From Chitinophaga deserti (GTDB lineage Bacteria; Bacteroidota; Bacteroidia; Chitinophagales; Chitinophagaceae): a stretch of DNA of 64,000 nucleotides. Shown here in pieces: positions 27,661 to 36,747 of this stretch. The first letter of the stretch is position 1, and each line of letters starts with the position of its first letter. The notes under the pieces are model-generated. The model made no database searches and was not told where the DNA came from. It worked only from the letters and a program-made list of their open reading frames with translations. The translations under genes and the position numbers were made by a program. The stretch spans positions 33,541 to 97,540 of the forward strand of contig NZ_QFFK01000015.1 in assembly GCF_003149455.1 (NCBI RefSeq). The letters are read 5' to 3'.

Positions 27661-30264
27661 ATGTCTAAAGGTTATTCCCTGCACATAGGGTTGAACAAGG
27701 TTGACAAAATACATTATGCCGGCGTTCCGGAACTTAACGCCGCCGTCAGCGATGCAGAATACTGGAAACAGTTTGCGCAACAGTCAGGCTACGCTGCTGC
27801 TCACCTTCATAATGAAGATGCTACCGACGAAGCGGTGCTTACTGCCCTGAAAGATTATGCCGGCAAAATGCTGCCGGGCGATATACTGTTGCTCACCTAT
27901 GCTGGTCACGGTAGCCAGATCCCCAATGAAAAAGTTGCCGGGCTCGACAATGAGCGCAATGATCAAACCTGGTGCCTCTACAACCGGGAGCTGCTGGATG
28001 ATGAACTATTCGAAGCCTTCCGCCAGTTCAGGGAGGGTACGCGCATTCTCATTGTTTCCGACAGCTGTCATTCCGGTACCATCGCACGCGCTTTGCCCGA
28101 TTCCCATAACCTAAGTGATCTGCTCGCTGCCGGACTGGAAAAGGCTGCAGCCAAAAGGGGGCTGCGTTCCCGTAAGATTCCGCTGGCAGCAGAACAGGAA
28201 ATTATGTCGCGGTTTGGTGACAGCATATATGCGCCGGTGCAAAATAAATTCAAACGCCAGGCACAGGTCGCTAACGTGAAGGCATCGGTGAAACTCATGG
28301 CTGCCTGTCAGGACGATCAGACTACATTCGACGGAGAAAAGAATGGAGTATTCACCGAGTCTTTCATTGAGTTATTCAAAAAGGCAACTTCCCGAAAAAA
28401 GAATGCGCCTGAGCTGATAGATGCCATCCGCGAAAGATATTATTACCCCAGGGCAAACTTCTTCGAATACGGTGCAATCATCCCTTCCTTCGATACGGCC
28501 TTTCCTTTTTTGATAGATATTCCCGATGCAGCTAAGGTGACAGGTTTCAGGAAGCCGGATCTGAGCCCTTCCACAGCCGGGCGTAATCTTACGAAAGAAG
28601 AGGAGTGGGATGAAGTGAAAGTAAAGCGTAATGCACAATTGCTTCTCACATTCAAAACATCACCGGATTTTCAGGTGAACCCGGGAGCTGATGCGGAAGT
28701 ATTGGAACAGGGACCCGGTTATATGCTGGTGGAGCTGAAAGGAACCCCGCATGAACATAGTTGGAGCGCAGCCCATGCTATCAGTCAGAGTTTGCTGGCG
28801 GTAGGCATTGAGGCGGAAGTGGAGCCGGTGCTGAGCGTATCGCCGGCACAGGATAAACGCGCTACCCGCGAAGGGGATGCCAATAACCCGGATTACATCC
28901 GCGAATGGCCGCCATCTATGGGCCAGGCCGCCATTGGCTGGCATCTTGATGATACCCATTCCCAGCTTGCAAAAGCCACGGCAGAAGTGCGGGCACAGGC
29001 AAATGCACATGTTCGCATTGCTCACCTCGATACCGGTTATATCGCCGGGCACCCTGCGCTTCCTGAAAACCTCGACTTCCAGCGCCAGCGCAGTTTCGTT
29101 AGTAAGGAAGATGCAAATCTGGCACAGGATAAGCCGGAGTCCGGACAGGACGGTCACGGACTGGGAACTATGGTGTTGCTGGCCGGAGGGAAAGTAACAA
29201 AGGAGCAAACATTCGGGGAATATGAAGGATATATCGGCGGGGCACCTGTAGCCACGGTGATACCCTGCAGGATCGCGGAGTCGGTAGTGATCATGAACGA
29301 CCGCACTTTTGCACAGGCGATTGACTATGCAATAGAGCAGGGGTGTGAAGTGATTTCCATGTCGATGGCAGGTAAGCCCAGTCAGCGTATGGCTAAAGCC
29401 GTAAACCGGGCTTATGAAGCCGGGATCGTCATTGTATCTGCTGCCAGTAACTGCTGGTACAAGGGAACCGGAGCATTATTGCCGAAGTGCGTGTTATACC
29501 CGGCGGCTTTCGAGCGGGTGATAGCTGCTACCGGCGCTATGCATGACCATAGGCCTTACGATGTGGATTTCCTGCGTGAAGGGTCGGAGAGGGCTATCAG
29601 TACCCAATATATGCAGGGTTCCTGGGGGCCGGCATCCCGGATGACGAAAGCACTGGCTGCCTATACTCCCAATACACCCTGGGCCTCGTCCGTCCACCCG
29701 TTCGTGAGGAGCGGCGGAGGGACCTCTTCCGCTACGCCCCAGATCGCAGCAGCTGCGGCACTCTACATTGCCCGGCACAGGGAAGAAATGGAACAGAAAG
29801 GGTATTACGAGGAAGGGAAGAAGTGGATGAAGGTGGAAGCAGTACGCCATGCCCTGTATACCAGTGCTGCAAAAGGCAGTGTATTCCCTGACTGGAAGAA
29901 GTATTACGGAAATGGCATACTCCGCGCATGGGATGCATTACAGGTACCGGTAGCGGGCCCTGCAGGACTAACCCCGGCTCCCTCGGCAGAAAGCACCTGG
30001 TTTGGGGTAGTGGAAATCGTAGGGTCGTTCTTTAAACGGCGGAAGCTCTTCCGGAGTACTGAACCGAAGCCAACTGCAGAAGCTCTGGCGGCAGAATTGC
30101 TCCATTTGATGCAGACAGACCCACAGTTCTATGACATTTATTCCCGTATCGATCTGACCAATGCCGATGAAATGGAAGCCACCATTGGCCAGCCCGCTTT
30201 CCGGGATAAAGTGCTGGCCTCTCCCTGGGCCTCTGCATGGCTAAAAGAGGCGGTGATGATGTAA
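27661..30264 (+). CDS. caspase (C14)-subtilisin (S8) fusion protease
   Basis: An 867-residue protein with two complete protease domains. The caspase-like domain (about 1-290) begins GYSLHIGLNKVDKIHYAG and has His83 in LTYAGHGSQ and Cys136 in IVSDSCHSGT. After a linker domain (about 310-420), the subtilisin-like domain has the full triad: Asp457 in IAHLDTGYIAGHP, His499 in DGHGLGTMV and Ser689 in GGGTSSATPQIAAAAAL. A helical tail ends the protein. No signal peptide is present, so both proteases appear cytosolic. It forms an operon with the preceding caspase gene and ends before a strong terminator. One protease may activate the other or a partner, which would make a two-step cascade; that is inference. 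Confidence 0.92.
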   Translation: MSKGYSLHIGLNKVDKIHYAGVPELNAAVSDAEYWKQFAQQSGYAAAHLHNEDATDEAVLTALKDYAGKMLPGDILLLTYAGHGSQIPNEKVAGLDNERNDQTWCLYNRELLDDELFEAFRQFREGTRILIVSDSCHSGTIARALPDSHNLSDLLAAGLEKAAAKRGLRSRKIPLAAEQEIMSRFGDSIYAPVQNKFKRQAQVANVKASVKLMAACQDDQTTFDGEKNGVFTESFIELFKKATSRKKNAPELIDAIRERYYYPRANFFEYGAIIPSFDTAFPFLIDIPDAAKVTGFRKPDLSPSTAGRNLTKEEEWDEVKVKRNAQLLLTFKTSPDFQVNPGADAEVLEQGPGYMLVELKGTPHEHSWSAAHAISQSLLAVGIEAEVEPVLSVSPAQDKRATREGDANNPDYIREWPPSMGQAAIGWHLDDTHSQLAKATAEVRAQANAHVRIAHLDTGYIAGHPALPENLDFQRQRSFVSKEDANLAQDKPESGQDGHGLGTMVLLAGGKVTKEQTFGEYEGYIGGAPVATVIPCRIAESVVIMNDRTFAQAIDYAIEQGCEVISMSMAGKPSQRMAKAVNRAYEAGIVIVSAASNCWYKGTGALLPKCVLYPAAFERVIAATGAMHDHRPYDVDFLREGSERAISTQYMQGSWGPASRMTKALAAYTPNTPWASSVHPFVRSGGGTSSATPQIAAAAALYIARHREEMEQKGYYEEGKKWMKVEAVRHALYTSAAKGSVFPDWKKYYGNGILRAWDALQVPVAGPAGLTPAPSAESTWFGVVEIVGSFFKRRKLFRSTEPKPTAEALAAELLHLMQTDPQFYDIYSRIDLTNADEMEATIGQPAFRDKVLASPWASAWLKEAVMM

Positions 30265-30403
30265 CCGGTTCACTGCTGTTACGGCCGCAGCTTACCAAAA
30301 TCATAAGTAAAACTGACTGGCGTCAGTGGCTGTTGCAGTGAATGGGCGGATATTTGCATCACGTTTTAAGCAATTTTAGTGTTTTTCATAGGATATGGTT
30401 TAT

Positions 30404-30436
30404 AGCGCCGCAGATTCTTCTGCGGCGCTTTTTTGT
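30404..30436 (+). terminator. intrinsic terminator after the protease operon
   Basis: Perfect stem AGCGCCGCAGA / TCTGCGGCGCT with a short loop, followed by a T-rich run, 140 bases past the stop of the caspase-subtilisin gene and just before the phosphorelay operon. Confidence 0.85.
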
Positions 30437-30492
30437 TTTTTTTGTACTATTTTTAGTGCTGTGAAAATCAGAAGGAGTCCTGATTTCAAACT

Positions 30493-33400
30493 ATGAAAAA
30501 ACCGCCTGTTCCTCATAACGAAGCCGCCCGTGTGCGTGCACTGCGCAGCTACAACATTCTGGATACATTCCGGGAAGAAGAGTATCAAAAGCTGACGGAT
30601 CTTGCATCCCGGATTTGCGGCATGCCGATTTCCCTTGTTACGCTGATTGATGAAAACCGCCAGTGGATCAAAGCCAAAACCGGGCTGGAAATCGAAGAAA
30701 CACCACGCAGCGAATCTATTTGCCAATACACCATCTCATATTCCGATCTTTTTGAAGTGAACGACGCATCAAAAGACGATCGTTTTGCCACCTTACCCGG
30801 CGTTTCCGGTGAAGAACACATCCGTTATTATGCGGGCTATCCCCTGATCGACAGGGAAGGCTTTGCACTGGGTGCCCTGTGTGTGCTTGACCGTAAGCCG
30901 GGAAATCTTAACCACGAACAAAGGGAATCCCTGAAGCTGCTGGCCGAAATGGTGGTGTCCCTTATCGTGGAAAGGCGGAAGAATATCGAAAGGAATTATT
31001 TCGAACAGCTGTTTGAGTTGTCGAAAGACTTAATCTGCATTGCGCAGCCTACCGGTTACTACCGGAAAGTGAACCCTGCCTTTACCCGCCTGCTTGGCTG
31101 GGACGAGCGGGAGCTCATGACAAACCCGCTGTTATTTTTTGCCCATCCTGATGATGTGGAGATTGCGAAGTTAAACCTGTCGAATATCCGGAAAGGAACA
31201 GATACCGTCAATTTTACCCGCCGCTTCCGCACTAAAACGGGCGCTTACCGTCTTATTCAATGGGCCGCAAGTCCTGATCCCGATTCGGGAGATATCTTCG
31301 CCATTGGCCGGGACATTACTGACGACCGTATCAAGGAAGAACTGCTGGAACGAAGCCAGAAAAAGCTCAGCGCCTTCTTTGAACACAGCCAGGGCCTCAT
31401 GTGTACGCACGACCTGCGGGGAAATATCATCTCCGTTAATTATGCCGGGGCTAATCTGCTTGGCTATACGGTGAGTGAAATGTCGAAGATGAACCTGAGC
31501 GACCTTCTGCCAGAGGATCACCGTCCTGATTTCAGGTATTACCTCGAAGAGATAAGGGATAAAGGCATGGCTGCAGGACAAATGTCGACCGTTCACCGCA
31601 ACGGCACCCGCCGAATCTGGATGTTCAGCAATGTGCTGGAAAGCGGTCAGAATGAAGAGCCTTATGTGATCGGTAACGCCATCGACATTACGGAACGCTA
31701 TCTGCTCGAGAAAGACCTCGCCAGTACCAAAGAAATGCTGGAACAAACCAACAAGGTAGCCCGTGTTGGTGCATGGGTGGCGGAAATGACGAAGAACAAA
31801 CTTTTCTGGACCGATATGACCCGCGAGCTGCACGGTGTACCGCCCGGCTTTGAGCCGGATCTGCAGGCAGCACTGGGCTTCTTCAAGAAAGGTGAGCATC
31901 AGAACAAAGTGATCCGCGCCGTTAACCGCGCCATTCATTCGGGCCGCTCGTTCGACCTGGAAGTGCTCATCATCACCTGGCAGGGAGAAGAACGCTGGGT
32001 GCGTACTCAGGGGCATGCCGATTTCGAGAACGGTATCTGCAAACGCCTGTACGGTGCATACCAGGATATTAACGATAAAAAGAAAGCGGAACTGGATATT
32101 TCCAGCTCCCGGAAACTACTGGAGGAAGTACTGCAGTCGGCCTCGGAAGTGAGTATTATCGCCACTAATAAATCCGGGCAGATAACCCTGTTCAATCGTG
32201 GAGCCGAACGGCTGCTGGGGTATACTTCCGAAGAAATGATCGGTAAAGTGATGACTGGTATTATCCATGACCCTGAAGAAGTAGAGGCTCGGGCGCGGGA
32301 ACTATCGGAAGAATCGGGTGAGGATGTATCTCCCATGAGAGCCTTCGTTTATAAAACCGACCTCGAAGGCTCTGAGCAACGGGAGTGGATATACGTGAAG
32401 AAGGATGGGTCACGGTGTATCGTTTCCCTCGTAATGACTTCGATCCGTGATATCCGTAACCAGGTGGTGGGCTACCTCGGCATCGCCACCGATATTACGA
32501 AACGGAAGCGCATGGAGCAGGCACTTATTGCTGCCAAACAGCAGGCAGAACAGGTGAGCAGTGCCAAATCGGAATTCCTGGCGAATATGAGTCACGAAAT
32601 CCGTACACCGCTCAATGGTATCATCGGGTTTACTGACCTCGTCATGAAAACTGAGCTGGACGGTCAGCAACAGCAATACCTCAGCATCGTACACCAGAGC
32701 GCAAATGTTCTGCTAAGCATTATCAACGATATTCTCGACCTGTCAAAGATCGAAGCCGGCAAGCTGGAACTGCATATCGAAAAAGTCAACCTTTTCACAC
32801 TGGGCCAGGAAGCGATGGATATCATCACTTTCCAGGGTCATCAGAAAGGACTCGAGATCCTCCTGCAAATTCCGCCACATCTCCCCGCATTTATTCATGC
32901 AGATGCGTTGCGCCTGAAACAGGTGCTTGTAAACCTTTTGGGTAACGCAGTAAAATTCACCGAGAAGGGTGCAGTAGAACTCCGCATCACTTCCATCGCT
33001 GAGGCGCGGAATGGCGATACTACATTCAAGTTTGAAGTACGGGATACCGGCATAGGCATCAAACCCGAGAAGCAGGAGCGTATATTCGAGGCTTTTGCAC
33101 AGGAAGATGCCTCTACCACCAAAAAATACGGTGGCACAGGCATAGGACTGGCTATTTCCAATAAGATACTGGCCCTTATGGGCAGCAAATTACAGTTGAT
33201 CAGCTACCCCGGTTCCGGAAGTATCTTCTATTTCTATGTAACCCTGCCGGTAGAATATTCGGACGCGTCTGATCAGAGCGGAAACAATACGGAAAGCGAT
33301 GGACAGAAATCGGCTCCGCTGCTGGAACGGAGGGCTACCATACTGGTGGTGGAAGATAACACCGTGAATATGTTGCTTACCAAAACCATCATTCATAAAC

Positions 33401-34092
33401 TGATGCCCGAGTCAGTTATTATTGAAGCCGGAAACGGGCTGGATGCCGTGCGGATCTGTAAAGAAGTACGCCCGGATCTTATCCTGATGGATATTCAGAT
33501 ACCTGAAATGAACGGTTACGAAGCTACTTACAAGATACGTGGTATGGAAATCAATTCCCGTGTTCCCATCATCGCGCTCACTGCTGGAAACATCAGCGGC
33601 GAGAGGGAGAAAAGTCTTTCCGCAGGTATGGATGATTTCCTGTCCAAACCGATTGTAGAGGAAACCCTTGCCGCCATATTCCGTAAATGGCTGCCCGAAA
33701 ACCTCCCGCTGGCGGAAGGTACTAAAACCCATACCGGAGGTGAAGATGCCCCGGAAAAGCACTTCGATGCCAGTGTACTGAAAATGTACCTTGGAGAAGA
33801 TACCATCGCAAAAGAAATACTGCTGCTGACGAGGGAGGAACTGGAAAAGTCCCTCGAAGCGCTGGAGCAGCACATTGTGGAAGGGAATCTGAAAGGGATT
33901 AAAGCGATCGGGCATAAAATGTATGGTACTACCGCCAGCGTAGGTATGGGCGAATTATCCCGCCTGTCACGCGTTTTTGATACCCTTACTGAATTTCAAC
34001 CCGCTCAGCTGCAGGCATTGCTGCAGGAAGCAAAAGCCGAAATGGCACTTGTGCGCGAATTACTGCAGAAAGAACTGGATAAGGAGGCGTAA
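30493..34092 (+). CDS. hybrid sensor histidine kinase (GAF-4xPAS-HisKA-HATPase-REC-HPt)
   Basis: A 1199-residue soluble phosphorelay hub. An N-terminal GAF domain (about 10-165, LRSYNILDTFREEEYQKLTD) is followed by four PAS domains near 172-285, 292-405, 415-535 and 545-675. The HisKA box FLANMSHEIRTPLNGI has His701. The HATPase shows NLLGNAVKFTEKG, DTGIGI and GGTGIGLAI. The receiver domain has Asp1000 in ILMDIQIPEMNG, and the HPt domain has His1141 in AIGHKMYGTTAS. There is no membrane segment, so it senses a cytoplasmic signal. Phosphate could flow His-Asp-His within one chain and on to the REC-Crp regulator two genes downstream. The gap to the next gene is 64 bases. Confidence 0.93.
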   Translation: MKKPPVPHNEAARVRALRSYNILDTFREEEYQKLTDLASRICGMPISLVTLIDENRQWIKAKTGLEIEETPRSESICQYTISYSDLFEVNDASKDDRFATLPGVSGEEHIRYYAGYPLIDREGFALGALCVLDRKPGNLNHEQRESLKLLAEMVVSLIVERRKNIERNYFEQLFELSKDLICIAQPTGYYRKVNPAFTRLLGWDERELMTNPLLFFAHPDDVEIAKLNLSNIRKGTDTVNFTRRFRTKTGAYRLIQWAASPDPDSGDIFAIGRDITDDRIKEELLERSQKKLSAFFEHSQGLMCTHDLRGNIISVNYAGANLLGYTVSEMSKMNLSDLLPEDHRPDFRYYLEEIRDKGMAAGQMSTVHRNGTRRIWMFSNVLESGQNEEPYVIGNAIDITERYLLEKDLASTKEMLEQTNKVARVGAWVAEMTKNKLFWTDMTRELHGVPPGFEPDLQAALGFFKKGEHQNKVIRAVNRAIHSGRSFDLEVLIITWQGEERWVRTQGHADFENGICKRLYGAYQDINDKKKAELDISSSRKLLEEVLQSASEVSIIATNKSGQITLFNRGAERLLGYTSEEMIGKVMTGIIHDPEEVEARARELSEESGEDVSPMRAFVYKTDLEGSEQREWIYVKKDGSRCIVSLVMTSIRDIRNQVVGYLGIATDITKRKRMEQALIAAKQQAEQVSSAKSEFLANMSHEIRTPLNGIIGFTDLVMKTELDGQQQQYLSIVHQSANVLLSIINDILDLSKIEAGKLELHIEKVNLFTLGQEAMDIITFQGHQKGLEILLQIPPHLPAFIHADALRLKQVLVNLLGNAVKFTEKGAVELRITSIAEARNGDTTFKFEVRDTGIGIKPEKQERIFEAFAQEDASTTKKYGGTGIGLAISNKILALMGSKLQLISYPGSGSIFYFYVTLPVEYSDASDQSGNNTESDGQKSAPLLERRATILVVEDNTVNMLLTKTIIHKLMPESVIIEAGNGLDAVRICKEVRPDLILMDIQIPEMNGYEATYKIRGMEINSRVPIIALTAGNISGEREKSLSAGMDDFLSKPIVEETLAAIFRKWLPENLPLAEGTKTHTGGEDAPEKHFDASVLKMYLGEDTIAKEILLLTREELEKSLEALEQHIVEGNLKGIKAIGHKMYGTTASVGMGELSRLSRVFDTLTEFQPAQLQALLQEAKAEMALVRELLQKELDKEA

Positions 34093-34156
34093 AGGGGACG
34101 CTACCGAAATTAAATTGTAAATTCGCTGCGCTATTCACGATACAACAGCCATCGAA

Positions 34157-35374
34157 ATGAACAACGCAGTTTTCGGATTCGACGTACTTTTCAACTTTGC
34201 CACACTGGGAATCCTGGTGACCGACACCGGAGGGAACATTATGCTGGCAAATCCTTTCCTGCTGCGGCAATTCGGATATACTGCCGAAGAGCTTGCTGGT
34301 AATAAGGTGGAATTGCTCATTCCAGACAGGTATGCTCACCGGCATGAAGGGCATCGCGACCGCTTCAATCACCATCCCCACAACCGCCCTATGGGTATGG
34401 GAATGGATCTGTACGCCAGAAGAAAAGACGGTAGTGAGTTTCCTGTTGAAATCAGTCTCGGTAATTATGAAACCCCTGCCGGGCGGTTTGTGGTAGCATT
34501 CGTTAACGATATTTCCCTGCGTAAACAATCGGAAGATGCATTGCGAGAACTCAATGCCGAACTGGAGCAGAAAGTAGCCGACCGTACCGCATCACTCTCC
34601 AGGCTTGTGAAGCAGCAGGAGGTCCAGATGCAGGAAATCAAACAGAAAGATGAGGAATTGCGGAAGGCTTTACAGAAAGAGAAAGACCTGAATGAATTGA
34701 AAAGCCGCTTCGTATCCATGGCTTCCCACGAATTCCGTACCCCGCTCAGCACCGTCCTTTCTTCTTCCTACCTCATTTCCCGCTACACTGCAGCCGAAGA
34801 GCAGCCCCAGCGTGAAAAACATATTCAGCGTATCGTTTCTTCCGTTAATCTGCTGACGGATATCCTCAATGATTTCCTCAGTGTTGGTAAAATCGAGGAA
34901 GGGCGCATCCATGTACGCCCGGCTACCATTAATGTGGAAACCATTATCAGCTCTACTGTGCAGGAGCTGTTCGAACTAAACAAAAAGAACCAGCGCATCC
35001 ATTATCAGCATAATGGTTTGGCAGAAGCCATGATGGATCCTGCATTGTTAAAACACATCATTCTTAATCTCTTATCTAACGCCATTAAATTCTCCCCCGA
35101 AGGCAGTGCTATCAGCGTTTCGTCTGAACGGGAGGGGCAGCAGCTCACCATCCGCATCCGCGACGAAGGGCTGGGCATCAGCGAGGAAGACCAGGCACAC
35201 CTGTTTGAACGCTTCTTCCGCGGTAACAACGTGTCCGATATTCAGGGCACGGGGCTCGGACTGCACATCGTAGCCAAATACACCGAACTGATGGATGGTA
35301 CTATCCAATGCCGGAGCCAGGTAGGCCACGGCACGGAATTTATATTGACTTTTCAAATCCCGACGCAACCATGA
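34157..35374 (+). CDS. PAS-domain sensor histidine kinase
   Basis: A 405-residue soluble kinase. The PAS domain (about 8-125) includes GNIMLANPFLLRQFGYTAEE and the FixL-like MGMGMDLYARRKDGSEFPVE. A coiled coil (130-180) leads to the HisKA box SMASHEFRTPLSTV with His191. The HATPase has NLLSNAIKFSPEG, RDEGLGISEED and GTGLGLHIVAKY. The His-rich piece RYAHRHEGHRDRFNHHPHNR in the PAS domain is the common PAS motif seen in FixL-like kinases. Its stop overlaps the start of the REC-Crp gene by four bases (ATGA), so the two are coupled and the regulator is its probable partner. Confidence 0.93.
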   Translation: MNNAVFGFDVLFNFATLGILVTDTGGNIMLANPFLLRQFGYTAEELAGNKVELLIPDRYAHRHEGHRDRFNHHPHNRPMGMGMDLYARRKDGSEFPVEISLGNYETPAGRFVVAFVNDISLRKQSEDALRELNAELEQKVADRTASLSRLVKQQEVQMQEIKQKDEELRKALQKEKDLNELKSRFVSMASHEFRTPLSTVLSSSYLISRYTAAEEQPQREKHIQRIVSSVNLLTDILNDFLSVGKIEEGRIHVRPATINVETIISSTVQELFELNKKNQRIHYQHNGLAEAMMDPALLKHIILNLLSNAIKFSPEGSAISVSSEREGQQLTIRIRDEGLGISEEDQAHLFERFFRGNNVSDIQGTGLGLHIVAKYTELMDGTIQCRSQVGHGTEFILTFQIPTQP

Positions 35375-36429
35375 CGACGATTCTCCTGATTGAAGACAAT
35401 GCAGACATCCGCGAAAACACCGCGGAGATCCTCACGATGGCTAACTATAAAGTGCTCACTGCTGCGGATGGTATGCAAGGCGTTCAGATGACCTTTGAAC
35501 ATCAGCCGGATCTCATCATTTGCGATATTTCCATGCCCGTACTGGACGGCTACGGTGTGTTGCATATGTTGCATAAGCGCAATGTACTGCAGCATACACC
35601 TTTCATTTTCCTTACCGCACGTACCGAACGTTCGGATATGCGCAAAGGCATGGAGATGGGTGCGGATGACTTCATCACCAAACCTTTCGATGCTATGGAA
35701 TTGCTCCAGGCCATCGAGATACGCTTGCAGAAATCAGCGAAGCTGAAAGAGGATATCGCGCAGGGGCCGGGAGGTATTTCTGCACTGTTGTCCGCCGCAG
35801 GTAACGGTGATCAGCTGGAAGCGCTGAAGAATGAGCGGAATACCCAATTGTTTAAGAAGAAGCAATCGGTATATTCAGAAGGTAAGCATGCTACCAATCT
35901 TTTCTATATCATCAAAGGGAAGATCAAAGCCAGCAAGCGCCACGATAACGGGAAGGAGCTGATCACCGGATTATTCAACGAAGGAGATTACTTCGGGTAT
36001 ACGCCCCTGCTGAGCGGAGGGCTGTACCAGGATAGTGCGGAAGCAATGGAAGATGCCGAAATAGCCATGATTCCAAAGGCGGATTTCGAAGCGCTGATGA
36101 ACAGTAACCCTGCCGTACAGCGTCGTTTAATCCAGATGCTGGCCAATAACATGGCAGAAAAAGAAGAGCAGTTGCTGGGTATCGCTTATAATTCCCTCCG
36201 CCGTAAAGTGGCCGATGCGCTGCTGGCACTCGATAAAAAGTATAACGCGGCTAACAGCGTGCAATTCAGCATCGATATCAGCCGCGATAACCTGGCTGCC
36301 GTAGCCGGCGTTGCCAAGGAGTCCCTCATCCGGACGCTGGGTGATTTCCGTGACGAAAAGCTCATCAGCATCCGGGAGGGCGAAATTATCCTCGACGACC
36401 GCAAGAAACTGGCGCGCCTCCTCAACTAG
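35371..36429 (+). CDS. response regulator with Crp/Fnr-type output (REC-cNMP-HTH)
   Basis: A 352-residue fusion of a receiver domain and a Crp/Fnr regulator. The receiver (1-120) has Asp52 in LIICDISMPVLDG, with the conserved Lys in FITKPFD. A cyclic-nucleotide-binding-like beta-roll follows (about 145-260), containing YIIKGKIKASKRHDNGKELI and LFNEGDYFGY. A Crp winged helix (about 275-350) has VAGVAKESLIRTLGDFRDE in the recognition-helix position. It is probably activated by phosphorylation instead of, or together with, a small ligand. The start ATG at 35371 overlaps the upstream kinase stop; an earlier in-frame start is rejected. Its end overlaps the convergent coiled-coil gene by 8 bases. 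Confidence 0.92.
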   Translation: MTTILLIEDNADIRENTAEILTMANYKVLTAADGMQGVQMTFEHQPDLIICDISMPVLDGYGVLHMLHKRNVLQHTPFIFLTARTERSDMRKGMEMGADDFITKPFDAMELLQAIEIRLQKSAKLKEDIAQGPGGISALLSAAGNGDQLEALKNERNTQLFKKKQSVYSEGKHATNLFYIIKGKIKASKRHDNGKELITGLFNEGDYFGYTPLLSGGLYQDSAEAMEDAEIAMIPKADFEALMNSNPAVQRRLIQMLANNMAEKEEQLLGIAYNSLRRKVADALLALDKKYNAANSVQFSIDISRDNLAAVAGVAKESLIRTLGDFRDEKLISIREGEIILDDRKKLARLLN

Positions 36430-36745
36430 GGAGGTCGCTGCACTGTTTGCGGAGATGTTCAATCTCTTCTTTCATCCGGCCCAGATCAGACTCCAGGCCA
36501 TCTTGCTGCAGCAGGTATATTTTACCATCACTGCTTCTCTGATACAACATTACCAGATCGTGGTGCATGAGCGCGAGGGCCTGATCGTTCTGCAGAAACT
36601 GTTGCTGGAGTGTTTCCGCCCGTTCCAGGAACTGGCGCGACGCATTGATGCGCAACGCCTCCATCAGCCGTTGTTTCAGCATGATGTTTTCCTGTTTCAG
36701 GAACTCCAGCATCCTTAGTAATTCAAATTTCTTCTCTCGGCTCAT
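36422..36745 (-). CDS. small coiled-coil protein of unknown function
   Basis: A 107-residue protein starting MSREKKFELLRMLEFLKQEN. It is almost entirely helical with heptad-like hydrophobic spacing (LLRMLEFLKQENIMLKQRLM, then later LGRMKEEIEHLRKQ), so a coiled-coil oligomer is likely. I recognise no family. The gene starts 2 bases after the universal stress protein stop, so the two are co-transcribed and perhaps translationally coupled. The frame reaches back to 36823, inside the stress-protein gene, so the internal ATG at 36745 is preferred. The 3' end overlaps the convergent response regulator by 8 bases. Confidence 0.6.
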   Translation of the reverse strand: MSREKKFELLRMLEFLKQENIMLKQRLMEALRINASRQFLERAETLQQQFLQNDQALALMHHDLVMLYQRSSDGKIYLLQQDGLESDLGRMKEEIEHLRKQCSDLPS

Positions 36746-36747
36746 CT

